Shown here in pieces: positions 9,057-18,319 of a stretch of 42,361 nt of DNA (position 1 is the first letter of the stretch; each line of letters starts with the position of its first letter). A program made the translations under genes and the position numbers. The notes under the pieces are model-generated. The model made no database searches. It worked only from the letters and a program-made list of their open reading frames with translations, and was not told the DNA's origin. The stretch comes from Deltaproteobacteria bacterium (GTDB lineage: Bacteria; Desulfobacterota; Desulfarculia; Adiutricales; Adiutricaceae): NCBI GenBank assembly GCA_031276865.1, contig JAISMF010000095.1:1-42361 (forward strand). The letters run 5' to 3'.

Positions 9057-10160
9057 TTAGAAGGGGAGCTTTTCCACGATCTGAAGCGATCGCAGATAAA
9101 GCAGCCCCAGAACGGATAAAGGGATCAAGATGTAGAGGAGGATCCAGCCGCGCTCTTGGATGTAGGCGAGGATCCTTTTGAAAATTCCCGTCCGCGGAGA
9201 GCTGGCCGCGTCCGGGGCGACATTCTCCCGCCAGGCCGCGAGTTGCCCTTTCGCGAGCTTGAAAAGCTCGCTAAGGACGTTTTCCGTCCCTCCGCCGGAA
9301 AAGTCCTCCCGCTCTCCTCCGGAGCCGGAAAAGAGATCCCCCCGCGGGCTGGATGAAGGGATCTCGCCTTCCTTCTTTCGGTCGGAAAAGCGCTCGCCCT
9401 CGTCTTTGTCCAAAAAGCTAAAGGGGAGGCGTCCCTCCGTCTCCGCGGCGGTTAAAGGGATTTCCCCGCCCTTCTCGCCGCTGAAAAAGCCGGTATCTTC
9501 TTCCCCCGCCTCCTTTTTCCCGGGGCCACGGCTCTGGCTGTAGCGCCCCTGGAAGCCCATGACGAGGCAGAGGGCGAAGACGTCCAGGACCCCCTCCAAA
9601 GGTTCGGGGCCATGGCCCGGATTTTTCCAGGCGAAAACCGCGCTCTCCTCCGGGCCGCCAGGAGGCTCGGATCGGCCCCCGGGCCGATCCGAAGGCGGGA
9701 CGCTCGGGGAGGCCGCCGGAAAGACGGGGGGAACGGAGAGGGAAGGGTCCCCGGCCGGGATGGTTTCCACCGGGGCGGCGCCCGGGGTAAGCCCCCCCGG
9801 TCCCTCCTCCATTAACTCCCGGCGCCTTTTTAAGAGATCTTCCAGACGCCGAAAAAAGAGGCTTCCCCCCTGGTTGGTGTCCAGATAGGCCCGCTGAAGG
9901 GAATAGGGGTACCAGTCCTGGCCGTAGGCGGAATAGGTTAAAAGCCTTTCGTCCACCCAGACCATCACGGCGAGGAGGGCCTCCCTTCTTTCTTTGTCGC
10001 CGTAACCCGGAGGCAAGGGAGCCTTCTCCTCCTCCTTTAAGAGTTTTTCCAGGCCCTCCCGGACGGTTTTCAGATCGCCCTCCCCGCCGGCGGATCCCCC
10101 CTCCGGCGAGGCCTGGAGGGCGTAGTGGAAAAACTCGAAATAACGCTGCGCGAAACGCAT
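9057..10160 (-). CDS. tssL: T6SS inner-membrane protein TssL (DotU family)
   Basis: The N-terminal cytoplasmic domain shows DotU features: a VWVDERLL helix, WYPYSLQ, and further on LDVFALCLVMGFQGRY, the family's most conserved block. A single C-terminal TM (about residues 337-357) ends close to the C-terminus, so there is no OmpA-type peptidoglycan-binding extension as some TssL proteins have. At 367 residues it is longer than usual (about 220-260), because of two Gly/Pro/Ser-rich inserts, one inside the DotU domain (before the FALCLVMGFQ block) and one before the TM. It partners with TssM and TssJ in the membrane complex. It sits 89 bases downstream of tssK. Confidence 0.9.
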   Translation of the reverse strand: MRFAQRYFEFFHYALQASPEGGSAGGEGDLKTVREGLEKLLKEEEKAPLPPGYGDKERREALLAVMVWVDERLLTYSAYGQDWYPYSLQRAYLDTNQGGSLFFRRLEDLLKRRRELMEEGPGGLTPGAAPVETIPAGDPSLSVPPVFPAASPSVPPSDRPGGRSEPPGGPEESAVFAWKNPGHGPEPLEGVLDVFALCLVMGFQGRYSQSRGPGKKEAGEEDTGFFSGEKGGEIPLTAAETEGRLPFSFLDKDEGERFSDRKKEGEIPSSSPRGDLFSGSGGEREDFSGGGTENVLSELFKLAKGQLAAWRENVAPDAASSPRTGIFKRILAYIQERGWILLYILIPLSVLGLLYLRSLQIVEKLPF

Positions 10161-10249
10161 GGGGCACCCGGGTCGGTTGGCTTTGTTGGAGATGGTTTTT
10201 GCGCGGGCTTTTAAAGGCCCTTTTGAGGACGGCTTTCTTTAAGGTTTTC

Positions 10250-11638
10250 CTAGAGGCGGTTTCCCACCAGAGTAAGGGAGCACTTCTCCGGAGCGTTGTC
10301 CCAGAATAAGGCGAGACGGCCGCTTTTCACGGCCTCCTCCCAGAGGGGGTCCTCACGGCGCACCGCGAAATAGGCCGTGCCGCCGCGGCGGGGGAGCCCC
10401 ACCGGGGCGTCCCTTAAGGAGTTCAAGGCGATCCCGGGGAGGTTGTAGCTGATGATGCTCTGCAGCCTACTCTGGGAGGAGAGTTTGGCGTAGTTCACGA
10501 GGGATTCCCGGGCCTGGAGGAGGTTTCCCTCCGTGCTCAAGGATATCCAGGCGGTGAAATTCAGATCCATCCAGTCGGGAAATTCCAAGTTGAAGTATTC
10601 CCCGTCCCGGCGGAAGGCTATCATCAGATCCGGTCCGGGATTGATGGAGTCCAGGATCCGCGCCGCCAGGTTGCGGGTTTCAAGGAAGCCCGGATAGGGA
10701 TCCAGGTGATCGTAGGGGGGGAGGGCCTTGCCGTTGCCGCTTAAGGACTCCCCCAGGGCGGAAACCCCCGGAGCGAAGATCGTGAGCTCCGCCGCCATCT
10801 CCCGCAAGGCCGAAAAGGCGGTGTAGGGGTGCAGCGCCGTGCCGTTTAAAAGCCCGTGCAGCCTGGCCGTATGCCGGGAGACGATGAGGAGGGTTAAAAC
10901 GAGATTCACCCCCGCGTCGCCATCTTCCCGCTTGCCGCCGCGGGCGGGACCGGTCTTGTACTCCTCCAGCTGCCGCCCCTTGGCCCTTAAGAGCTCTAAA
11001 ACGTCCGTTAAAACGTCTCTTAGGCAGCTCTCGGGATAAACGGCCAAGGTGGGCGGGGCGTAGATCGCGGTCCGCGCCTTCTCCCCCTCCCGGTAGAGCT
11101 TGGCCAGGGGGATGAGGTAGTGCCCCTCCTCGGCGGCTTTGAGCTCGGGGCCGAAGACCAACGAGGCGTTGAAGACCATAGTCTCCATCTTGGTTCCCGG
11201 GCCGTCTCCCAGAAGGTCGGGGATCTCGGTTTCCCCGATTTTCACGGAAAAGAGCCTCCCCCCCGCCCCGGTTCCCTCCTTTTCGCCGGAAAAGGCGTTG
11301 GGGACGCTTTCGTTAAAGTAGGGAACCGAGAGGAAGACGTCTAAAAAATCGTCCGGATTGGTCCAGACCTTCCGAAAGGAGCGGCCCTTGACGTCCACGT
11401 TTTGGGGATAGAGGAGCCTAAACCCGTTGGGCAGGTAGAGATCCATTTCCTGGATGCTGAAGTCGTAGTTCAAAAGGGCGTCGGCGTTAATCCGGAAATT
11501 CACCATACCCCAGGGCCAGGGTATGAGGGAGTTTAAAAGCAGATTCAAATGCCCCCGCCGCTGCAGCTCCAGAATCTGGAAATGCTGCGGCTCCAGAAAG
11601 GTGCCTTGACGCCAGAATATGGGTTGATGGAAACTCAT
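10250..11638 (-). CDS. tssK: T6SS baseplate protein TssK
   Basis: TssK links the baseplate to the membrane complex. The start at 11638 (MSFHQPIFWRQGTFLEP) is chosen because the family begins with this W..G.FL.PQHFQ block and a GGAGAG ribosome site precedes it. The 66 codons upstream in the same frame are basic, low complexity and unlike TssK, so the longer frame to 11836 is not accepted. The protein then has about 462 residues, normal for the family. Internal blocks such as LYLPNGFRL and the C-terminal receptor-binding part are as expected. A 233-base spacer separates it from tssJ upstream. Confidence 0.92.
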   Translation of the reverse strand: MSFHQPIFWRQGTFLEPQHFQILELQRRGHLNLLLNSLIPWPWGMVNFRINADALLNYDFSIQEMDLYLPNGFRLLYPQNVDVKGRSFRKVWTNPDDFLDVFLSVPYFNESVPNAFSGEKEGTGAGGRLFSVKIGETEIPDLLGDGPGTKMETMVFNASLVFGPELKAAEEGHYLIPLAKLYREGEKARTAIYAPPTLAVYPESCLRDVLTDVLELLRAKGRQLEEYKTGPARGGKREDGDAGVNLVLTLLIVSRHTARLHGLLNGTALHPYTAFSALREMAAELTIFAPGVSALGESLSGNGKALPPYDHLDPYPGFLETRNLAARILDSINPGPDLMIAFRRDGEYFNLEFPDWMDLNFTAWISLSTEGNLLQARESLVNYAKLSSQSRLQSIISYNLPGIALNSLRDAPVGLPRRGGTAYFAVRREDPLWEEAVKSGRLALFWDNAPEKCSLTLVGNRL

Positions 11639-11871
11639 CTCGCTCTCCGTCCCTTTTTTTCGGTTCCTTCTCTTTCTCCGTTCCGACTTCCGACATAGGT
11701 TTCCGGCCGAATCCGGTCTTTCGCTTCGGGCCGGTCCCGGTTTTCGCGCGCCGCCGGTCTTCTCACGCGCCGGAGATCTTTCCGCTTTCCCTCGGCTTCG
11801 GTTTTTTTTTAAACCCCACCCTCGCCCGGATCCCATCCGGCGCCCCGAAGCCGGCCGGATCGTAAGCCTAT

Positions 11872-13167
11872 CTAGGGCTGAGGCGCCTGGCCGGGCGCGC
11901 CCGGCCGCGCTCTGGTGGACGAGGTGGATCTGGTGTCGGGCTTTACCAGCGATTCGGGATCCGGCTTTAAATAAGGCGGAGGATCCTCCTTAACCTGAGC
12001 GGGGGAAGCCTGATTCCGGGGCGGCGCCGGCTTGGGAGCCGGGGCGGCCGGTCCTCCTTGCGGCGGAGGACTCTGAGGCCCGGCCGGCGCCGGCGCTCCG
12101 CCTTGAGGAGGAGGAAGAGGAGGAGGAGGAGGACTCTGAACTCCGGGCGCCGGCTTGGGAGTCGGGGCCGCCGGACCGCCTGGCGGCGGAGGACTTTGGG
12201 CCCCGGACGCCGCCGGACCGCCTGGCGGCGGGGGACTCTGGGCCCCGGGCGCCGCCGGTCCGCCTTGCGGCGGAGGGCTCTGGGCCCCGGGCGCCGCCGG
12301 GCCGCCTTGCGGCGGAGGGCTCTGAGTTCCGGGCGCCGCCGGGCCGCCTTGCGGCGGAGGGCTCTGGACCCCGGGCGCCGCCTTCGGCGGCGCCTCCCCC
12401 TGGTAGCACACCGGGCACGTGTCCGGAGGCTTGGGAGCCTCGGGAGGCTTATAATCCGAGGTCTGCAAATCGTAGGTCTTCTTGTCTTTGAGGAAGAAAA
12501 CCAGGGACTGGCTCTTTAAAAGAAGCCAAGCCCGCATCTCCACCAGCTCGAAGGTGTTCGCGAAAATAAGCCGGTGGTGCATGATGTAGGGCACGGCTAT
12601 GAAGGCCGCGCCGCCCGGGGCGGTGAGCGAGCTGTAGCCTCCCGCCACCCCCAGAAATTTAGTCCCCCCCAGGCGGTCCATCCGCAGATCCTTCATCTCC
12701 CCCGGCTGGAAAAAATACCTCTCCGCGTTCACTATCCCCGTGGGAGACGAGGCCTGCTGGGCTCCCGGGGTCTGGGAGGCCTTCGGCGGACACTCGGCGA
12801 GCTCGGAAAGACCCCCGGAGCTCGCCATCTTCCCTTGAAACCAGGCGGAGTCGCTCAGCTGATAGACGCACAGGCTCAAGGCGTTGGGAACATCCATGGT
12901 GAGGTTCAGATCGGAGTCCGCCATGACGCCTATGGTAATGGCCCCGGGAGCGTAGCTGTAGTTGAGATCCCCCGGATTTTTGGCCGGCGGCCCCGGAGGC
13001 GGGGTCGCCGGCGGGGCTTTGGGGCCGCAGGCCAAAAGGAGGAGGCCGGATAAAAAAAGCGCTCCGGATAAAAGGAGGAGGGCCGGAAGATGGCCGCGGC
13101 CGGATGAAAGGGACCTCCCCGGCCGCTCCGCTCCGGGAAGCGCCGAAGCCGGAAAATCGGAACTCAT
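11872..13167 (-). CDS. tssJ: T6SS outer-membrane lipoprotein TssJ with a Pro-rich tail
   Basis: A hydrophobic signal segment ends in the lipobox LLACG, so the mature N-terminal Cys should be lipidated. The conserved TssJ beta-sandwich follows, with LNLTMDVPNALSLCVYQLSDSAWFQ, a FFQPGEMKDLRMD strand pair, and an FIAVPYI block. TssJ binds the TssM periplasmic domain and anchors the complex to the outer membrane. Typical TssJ is about 150-200 residues. This one has 431, because about 180 C-terminal residues consist of Pro/Gly/Ala-rich tandem repeats. The start overlaps the tssG stop (ATGA). The N-terminal region before the signal segment is rather long (about 27 residues). Confidence 0.85.
   Translation of the reverse strand: MSSDFPASALPGAERPGRSLSSGRGHLPALLLLSGALFLSGLLLLACGPKAPPATPPPGPPAKNPGDLNYSYAPGAITIGVMADSDLNLTMDVPNALSLCVYQLSDSAWFQGKMASSGGLSELAECPPKASQTPGAQQASSPTGIVNAERYFFQPGEMKDLRMDRLGGTKFLGVAGGYSSLTAPGGAAFIAVPYIMHHRLIFANTFELVEMRAWLLLKSQSLVFFLKDKKTYDLQTSDYKPPEAPKPPDTCPVCYQGEAPPKAAPGVQSPPPQGGPAAPGTQSPPPQGGPAAPGAQSPPPQGGPAAPGAQSPPPPGGPAASGAQSPPPPGGPAAPTPKPAPGVQSPPPPPLPPPQGGAPAPAGPQSPPPQGGPAAPAPKPAPPRNQASPAQVKEDPPPYLKPDPESLVKPDTRSTSSTRARPGAPGQAPQP
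12055..12385 (-). repeat. Tandem coding repeats of the TssJ tail
   Basis: About seven imperfect in-frame units with the consensus SPPPQGGPAAPGAQ (about 42-45 bp each) encode most of the Pro-rich C-terminus of TssJ. Neighbouring units are nearly identical at DNA level, which suggests recent expansion. The repeat is absent from ordinary TssJ proteins. Confidence 0.85.
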
Positions 13168-14255
13168 TTCCCCTCCGCTTTCATGGAGCCCTCCGTCCGG
13201 CCGCGGCCGGAGCCCCGGCGAACCGGGCTTACGATGCGCGCCCCCAAGTCTTTTCCCGGCGCGAGGAAGGCCGAGATCCCGAGAGCCCTCTTCTTTTCCC
13301 CCAGAGAGAATCCTCTCAGGCCTCCGGGCCGCGCGTTTAAAAGGATGTCGTAGACCAGGGGTGAATCCACGTAGCGCTCCACAGCGTCCTCCACCAGGGC
13401 CCGGGAAGCTCCCCCGGGTGAAAAGGCCTGGAGCTCGTCCATGTCGTTTATCTGGAAAATCAACCTAAATTTCCCGCTTAGATCCGGAGCGGTCCTTCCC
13501 AGCATGGCGGAGACGCCGAGGCCCGCGGACCGCCCGCCCAAGGCCGCCCTCTGGGAGGGGGGTATCTCCAGGGTCCTTAAGACGCACTCCTCTATTTCCG
13601 TATCGGCGCCCTTGAGCCGGCCGGAAAGGTAGGCCGCGAGACCCGGGGCGTGGCGGACCTTCGCGGCGAAAAGACGCAGGTAGGGAAGATCCCCGAATCT
13701 CCTCCCGGCCAGATCGATCATGCTCTTGTGCGGGAGCCCCAGAAGGGCTCTTATGATGGCGAGGGCGAATTCGTCTCCGGCTTCCAAAATCCGCAAAGGA
13801 AAGCTCGAGAGGAAATAGCTCCGGGCGTGCTCCCGGTAACTGAAGTAGCTTAAGAGGTCGAAAAACTCCCTTAAACCCTCCCGGTCGTCTAAAACCTCCT
13901 CTAAAATTTCCCGGGCGTAGAAGGGGGGAAGGGGCGAGGCCGCGCCGTAGAGCCCCATGAAGGTCACGGTGAGGCGGTAAAAGGCGCCCTCGTCGCCTTC
14001 CCCGGGGCCCTCGATTTTTTCCGCGCCGATCAAATCCGAGGCCGGAAAGGAGAGATCCGTTCCGGCGCGGATCCTGGCGCCGTAGCGGAGAAACTCCCCG
14101 AAACTTCCCCAGGAGCCCCCGGAGACGCGGTAAAGGAGCCGCAGGGCCTGGAAATAGGAGAACTCCTCGGGCTTTTTCAAGAGCTCGTCCGTTAAAGGCG
14201 AGAGGCGCCCGGAGGAGCTCAGACCAGTCTTTTCGTGCCCAGCCGCGGATTCCAA
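13164..14255 (-). CDS. tssG: T6SS baseplate protein TssG
   Basis: This 363-residue protein matches the TssG pattern: an N-terminal LLKKPEEFSYFQALRLLYRVSG block, an FMGLYGAASPLPPFYAREIL block, the helix LREFFDLLSYF, and a late G..GRTAPDLSGKF-type segment. TssG with TssF forms the wedge of the T6SS baseplate. The ATG at 14255 lies inside the 3' end of tssF (37-base overlap), indicating translational coupling. A slightly later start cannot be excluded. The 3' end overlaps tssJ by 4 bases. Confidence 0.9.
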   Translation of the reverse strand: MESAAGHEKTGLSSSGRLSPLTDELLKKPEEFSYFQALRLLYRVSGGSWGSFGEFLRYGARIRAGTDLSFPASDLIGAEKIEGPGEGDEGAFYRLTVTFMGLYGAASPLPPFYAREILEEVLDDREGLREFFDLLSYFSYREHARSYFLSSFPLRILEAGDEFALAIIRALLGLPHKSMIDLAGRRFGDLPYLRLFAAKVRHAPGLAAYLSGRLKGADTEIEECVLRTLEIPPSQRAALGGRSAGLGVSAMLGRTAPDLSGKFRLIFQINDMDELQAFSPGGASRALVEDAVERYVDSPLVYDILLNARPGGLRGFSLGEKKRALGISAFLAPGKDLGARIVSPVRRGSGRGRTEGSMKAEGK

Positions 14256-15925
14256 TTTAGCTCCTCATGCGAATTCTTCTCTACCACCCTCAGTCTGGAA
14301 TAGGTGTTTATATGGTGAAAAAGACCTAAGAAACGGTCCAGAGCGTCGCCGAAGAGGCGCATGTCGCCCATGGAAGCGAAGCCCGCCAGATCGAGGGTGA
14401 GATCCAGCCTGTTTCCGTGGACGGGGCGGCCCCGTAAAAAATAATCCTCCCCCGAGCTTTCCAGGGCGGCCACGGCCTCCAGCCTCTTGCGGTTTCCCAG
14501 CCGCCGGGATACGTCCGTATCCCCGGGGAGGGCGTACTGATCCAAAAGCTCCCTTAAGGTGTCCACCGTTAAAAGGGGCGCGAGGTTCACGAAGAGGTGC
14601 GAGAGTATGCTCCAGTTCCTACCTCCCTCGTCGGCGTCGTCCACGTAGCGGGTGGGGGGGATGATGTTGGAAAAAGTCGCCATGACCGGGGATCCCTCGG
14701 CGGGAACCCTAATCTCCCCCGTATGCAGCTGCTCGGTCACGCCGTAGTTGTTGCACTCCAAACTCACCGAAAGGGTCTCGTTTACCGGCTCGGCGTCGGG
14801 CAGATAATGGACGGTGATGTAGTGCTCCGCCCGGCGGCTCTGGATGGTCTTTTTCAAAGACACGCTGTAGCAACCTCCGCCCTTCTCCCTCTCGGCGTAG
14901 CGCTCGAAGGGGACGTAGGTCCTGGCCTTCCCGTCCCGGCCCCTGGCCGCCACCTCGAGGACCCGGTAGACGCTTATCCGGCCGCTTTCGCTATCCTGGG
15001 GCCGGAGCAGGTAATCGTTGCGGCGGTGGTCCACCTGCACGGGAACGGCCGGATGCTTGAAGACGTTTATCGCCGGGACGACGTTTAATAGAAAATCCTC
15101 GGGACGCATGGAGGGAAGAGAGCCTTTGAAACCCTCCAGGAAAAAAATTAAATTCAGCCTGTTCCCGCTCAGATCGACCCGCTCCCTTATTCCGGAGATC
15201 TCCAGGAAAAGAAACTTATGGGGGAAGGCGAAGTAGTCCCGCATGAGGGAGAAGGCCTCCTGGAGCCTTTCCTGGGGCGTTCCGGCGTTTTCCAGCCCCC
15301 CGGCCTCCAGGGAGCCTTCGGGAAGCGCCACGCCGCCCGAAATAGTTCCCGCCTCGACTCTTTTCGCGTACTGGAGGATGATCCTGCGCCTCTCGCTCGC
15401 GACGGCGTACTCGCCGTCGAAGTACAAGGAAAGGGTCCCCGGGAGCCACGCCGAAAGGGGGGCCGACGACTGGATCGTTAGAGCTATCTTCAAAACCCCG
15501 CTGTCCAGCCTTTCGCTTTTCACCTCCGTCACCCCCGCCGGAAGGATTAAAAGATCCCGGGTCACGCTGAAACGGGCCGTCGCCCCGTCCACGGGAATGG
15601 AGGCCACCTCGGAACCGGCCTTGAGCTTGATTGTCTGCGTGAAACCCTTGACCGGCTGGAAGCGCATCATGGTGCAGCTGGGAGCCGGAAGCAGCGCCTG
15701 GGGGTAAAGAAGAAGCATGAGCGACTGGATGAGCCGGGGGAAACCCTCGTCCATGGTGCGGCGCACCATGCCCGACATGAAGGCGACGCCCTCCAGGAGC
15801 CTCTCCACGTCCGGATCGTCCCCTTTGGAACCCAGAAGGGGGGCGATGGCCGGATTGACCCGGGAAAACTCCCGGGCCAGCTCGCGGATGTTGTTCAGTT
15901 CTTCCTGGTAGTAGTTCTTTATCAA
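14219..15925 (-). CDS. tssF: T6SS baseplate protein TssF
   Basis: The 568-residue protein begins with the family signature MIKNYYQEELNNIRELAREF, followed by DPDVERLLEGVAFM and LLYPQALLPAPSCTMMRF, all characteristic of TssF. Later blocks include FPHKFLFLEISG and an LGRGRPVHG-like segment (here FLRGRPVHGNRLDLTLDL). It forms the baseplate wedge with TssG. The 263-base gap to tssE upstream (15926-16188) holds no convincing gene: the small frame at 15983-16192 has a GGAG placed directly against its ATG and no recognisable product. Confidence 0.93.
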   Translation of the reverse strand: MIKNYYQEELNNIRELAREFSRVNPAIAPLLGSKGDDPDVERLLEGVAFMSGMVRRTMDEGFPRLIQSLMLLLYPQALLPAPSCTMMRFQPVKGFTQTIKLKAGSEVASIPVDGATARFSVTRDLLILPAGVTEVKSERLDSGVLKIALTIQSSAPLSAWLPGTLSLYFDGEYAVASERRRIILQYAKRVEAGTISGGVALPEGSLEAGGLENAGTPQERLQEAFSLMRDYFAFPHKFLFLEISGIRERVDLSGNRLNLIFFLEGFKGSLPSMRPEDFLLNVVPAINVFKHPAVPVQVDHRRNDYLLRPQDSESGRISVYRVLEVAARGRDGKARTYVPFERYAEREKGGGCYSVSLKKTIQSRRAEHYITVHYLPDAEPVNETLSVSLECNNYGVTEQLHTGEIRVPAEGSPVMATFSNIIPPTRYVDDADEGGRNWSILSHLFVNLAPLLTVDTLRELLDQYALPGDTDVSRRLGNRKRLEAVAALESSGEDYFLRGRPVHGNRLDLTLDLAGFASMGDMRLFGDALDRFLGLFHHINTYSRLRVVEKNSHEELNWNPRLGTKRLV

Positions 15926-16188
15926 AATACAACCCGTCCAAAATTTTTCCGGGTGCCGCCGCTTTCCCTAGGGAGAAACGCCTCAATGCGGTGGCGGGAA
16001 GAGACCCCGAATGGGGAGGGAAAAACCGCCCCGAAACGTGAGAGAGGCGGGCTGAGATGATTGGTCTAAACCTCGGTTAGGCGAGCTTGAAAGCCTTTTA
16101 CGGAACGCGGAACCAAGAAAAAGCGTCGACCGGAGGGTTGAAAACTGACGGCCGGAGAAAGAAGAATCCCGAAAAAATCCGGTAAATT

Positions 16189-16599
16189 TCATCTCCTTAT
16201 CCGCACGCTCCCGTCCGGGGCTATGATCGTGTTGAAAAGAAGTTCCCTTTTTATGTCGTTTATCATCATGGAACAGCTCAGGGAAAAGTCCAGGATGCCG
16301 CTTTCTTTGTTTCCCTGGTTGTAAGTCACCTCCACGTTGGAGATCCTGGGCTCGTATTTGGCGATCACCTGGGCGATCACGCCGGCGAGTTCCCTTATAT
16401 TGTCGAGATCGCTGCTTCCCATGACGCTCGCAAAATCAGGCATGCCGAAGTCGGGAGCGCTGCGGGATGTGCCCTGATGGGTGTTCAGGATGAGGCTTAA
16501 GTGTTTTTCCAGGGAAAGGGTGAGTTCCTCCGCGCTCGCCGCCTTCAAGCTTTCGCCCCTCTCCGCCGCTTTTAATCTCTCTAGGAGTCTTAAACGCAT
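16189..16599 (-). CDS. tssE: T6SS baseplate protein TssE (gp25-like)
   Basis: At 136 residues it has the normal size of TssE, the homologue of phage T4 gp25 that initiates sheath assembly. Visible features are the LLERL start, the conserved LNTHQGTSRSAPDFGMPD segment, and the later YEPRISNVEV strand. An AAAGGTG ribosome site lies just before the ATG. It is the first gene of the T6SS operon in this window and follows the predicted promoter at 16668-16696. Confidence 0.93.
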   Translation of the reverse strand: MRLRLLERLKAAERGESLKAASAEELTLSLEKHLSLILNTHQGTSRSAPDFGMPDFASVMGSSDLDNIRELAGVIAQVIAKYEPRISNVEVTYNQGNKESGILDFSLSCSMMINDIKRELLFNTIIAPDGSVRIRR

Positions 16600-16667
16600 T
16601 TTTCACCTTTGAGAGGATTAATACAATAAGAATAAACGCTTTAAACAAAAGCGGCAAAAACGCTCTT

Positions 16668-16696
16668 AATTTATCAAAAATACGCTAAAGTTGCAA
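16668..16696 (-). promoter_or_regulatory. Predicted sigma-70-type promoter of the T6SS operon
   Basis: On the minus strand, TTGCAA (16691-16696) and TAAATT (16668-16673) are separated by exactly 17 bases. Each matches four of six consensus positions. The A/T palindrome CTAAAAAAATTTTTTAG (16701-16717) lies directly upstream of the -35, where an UP element or an operator could sit. The -10 is about 70 bases before the tssE start. Confidence 0.45.
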
Positions 16697-17081
16697 GAAT
16701 CTAAAAAAATTTTTTAGTTTTAGATTGCGTAATCATGAAAGCCGTTACGGATTGTTCCTCAGTAGCGCTCAATATTTAGTGTTATATTTAAGCCGCAATC
16801 CATATATAATTCGCAACTGAAAAGTCTGAGTTCAATCCCGCTCGTAATTTGAAAAAATTATCCCGCATCGCGCGATAAGCATATAACGAACCACTTCATT
16901 TAGTATTCATGAAGCCGTAAAATCTTACATAACCATTCCCCCCGCCGAACGGGACGGAGGGACGGGCGGCGGAAAGGATGACGGTGTGTAAACCCGCCTT
17001 AAGGCTTCCTTCAGCCTCGGCTCCAGCGTTAGGATCGCGGAGCCGAAAGCTTACGCGGCTTCATTCAGCTCGGCGATCTAT

Positions 17082-17130
17082 TGGCGGGAAGTCGCTTATA
17101 AATCAATTTTTCGCGACATTCTTCCCGCCA
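17082..17130. repeat. Inverted repeat around TGGCGGGAAG
   Basis: TGGCGGGAAG at 17082-17091 is perfectly repeated in inverse at 17121-17130, and TCGC/GCGA extends the stem with a four-base bulge. The loop is about 17 bases. No T-run follows, so it is not a standard terminator. It could be a protein-binding site or the trace of a mobile element. Confidence 0.5.
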
Positions 17131-17288
17131 TAGTAGGTAGCTCTCTTCCTAAATCCATCACTTGTAGTTGCTCGCCTTTGAACTTTTTGTAACAACACGC
17201 ATTATCAATACCTATGCAATACAATATATTTATATATAAATATATTTATATATATTTTATATAATATTAATAAAATATTATTTTAGGA

Positions 17289-17518
17289 TTAATTACTCGT
17301 TAAACCATTATAATTAGGTTTAGCCAGCGCGCGCAGCCGCCGTTCACGGGGATTTTGGCGTCTGACGCCAGATCTGGGGGCGATGAGAAAGGCGGGTGGC
17401 CGGAGGCGAAAGGTCCGGCCCTCCCGCTCGCCCGCGAACCGCGCGGGAAGATCCGCCAGGGGGGCGACCACGGATTCCACCCGGGACGGTCCACTGAGGT
17501 GAACGGGCGCTTAATCAT
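17289..17518 (-). other. GC-rich island, possible gene remnant
   Basis: About 190 GC-rich bases (17330-17515) stand out inside very AT-rich DNA. The minus strand is open in two frames (72 and 63 codons), one reading ESVVAPLADLPARFAGE, which looks protein-like, but no family was recognised. It could be the remnant of a gene with the composition of the T6SS neighbourhood. I do not call it a functional gene. Confidence 0.3.
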
Positions 17519-17789
17519 CTGGTATCAACTTTTTAAGGTAGCTACTGTGTAATCAAGGATAAAGTTTAGTTGTATCGAGATTTAAAAAAATTTAAATTGA
17601 TTATTTAAAAACTCTCATGAAAAGCTACGATGGCGTTCACCTCGCCATGCGAAAGCCCCCGGATGGCTTTTCATAGGAAATAACACATGACATCCACAGC
17701 AAAATTTTTACGATCCTTCACCGCGCGTTGATATTAAATGAAAAGCATGTATTTTTATTTTCACAGGCTTTCCAGTTTCTTAATATCCT

Positions 17790-17879
17790 ATTACTCCGGC
17801 GGTTAAATTATAGAAAGATTCCCTTATATAAATAGTAACACTGATCGGCGTTATTCTTACTTTTATCCGCCGGGGTAAT
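17790..17879. repeat. 90-bp element with terminal inverted repeats, copy 1
   Basis: It begins ATTACTCCGGCGG (17790-17802) and ends CCGCCGGGGTAAT (17867-17879); these are inverse complements with one mismatch. The interior is AT-rich. A second element of exactly the same length with related ends occurs 440 bp downstream. It is too small to encode anything and resembles a MITE-like or palindromic dispersed element. Confidence 0.55.
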
Positions 17880-18229
17880 GGTAAAATATTCATGCGTTAA
17901 CTAGTTAAAGTTGAAAGGACTCACCAATCGGATTAAGACGATATTCGCTTTGTCATTATTACTTTGTGAAAATATTAACGACTTTAAATTTATAAACATT
18001 AAATAACATGAATATGTTAATAATATTTTTTGTTTTAAAAATTTAAAACAATATACTTTATGAGACGCATAGCTTTATTATGTATCTTGCGTTTTATCTT
18101 TTGTTACTTAAATAATTTTCATAACGGTTTTTTAGCGCGCGCGTTAAATAAATTATTTCACAAATCAAATGCCGTAACAGCTACCGTGACTGTGTTGGTC
18201 TTATGATAAAATTTGAATAAGCTTGCCAT

Positions 18230-18319
18230 ATTACTCCGGCGATTAAATATTAGAATAAAGCCATATATTATGGGGAACCGCTTCCTTTTAACGCTTTAAC
18301 TTTTACGCGCGGGGGTGAT
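18230..18319. repeat. 90-bp element with terminal inverted repeats, copy 2
   Basis: The left end ATTACTCCGGCG (18230-18241) is identical to copy 1. The right end (18306-18319, CGCGCGGGGGTGAT) is a diverged version of copy 1's right end, preceded in both by TTTTA. The interior is largely diverged, but TTAAAT next to the left end is shared. Confidence 0.5.

Noticed and set aside
11639..11836. N-terminal extension of TssK
   Set aside because: Basic low-complexity sequence with no family match; TssK homology begins exactly at 11638 with a suitable ribosome site.
15983..16192. Small gene between tssE and tssF
   Set aside because: The GGAG abuts the ATG without spacing, and the product is Ser/Arg/Pro-rich without features.
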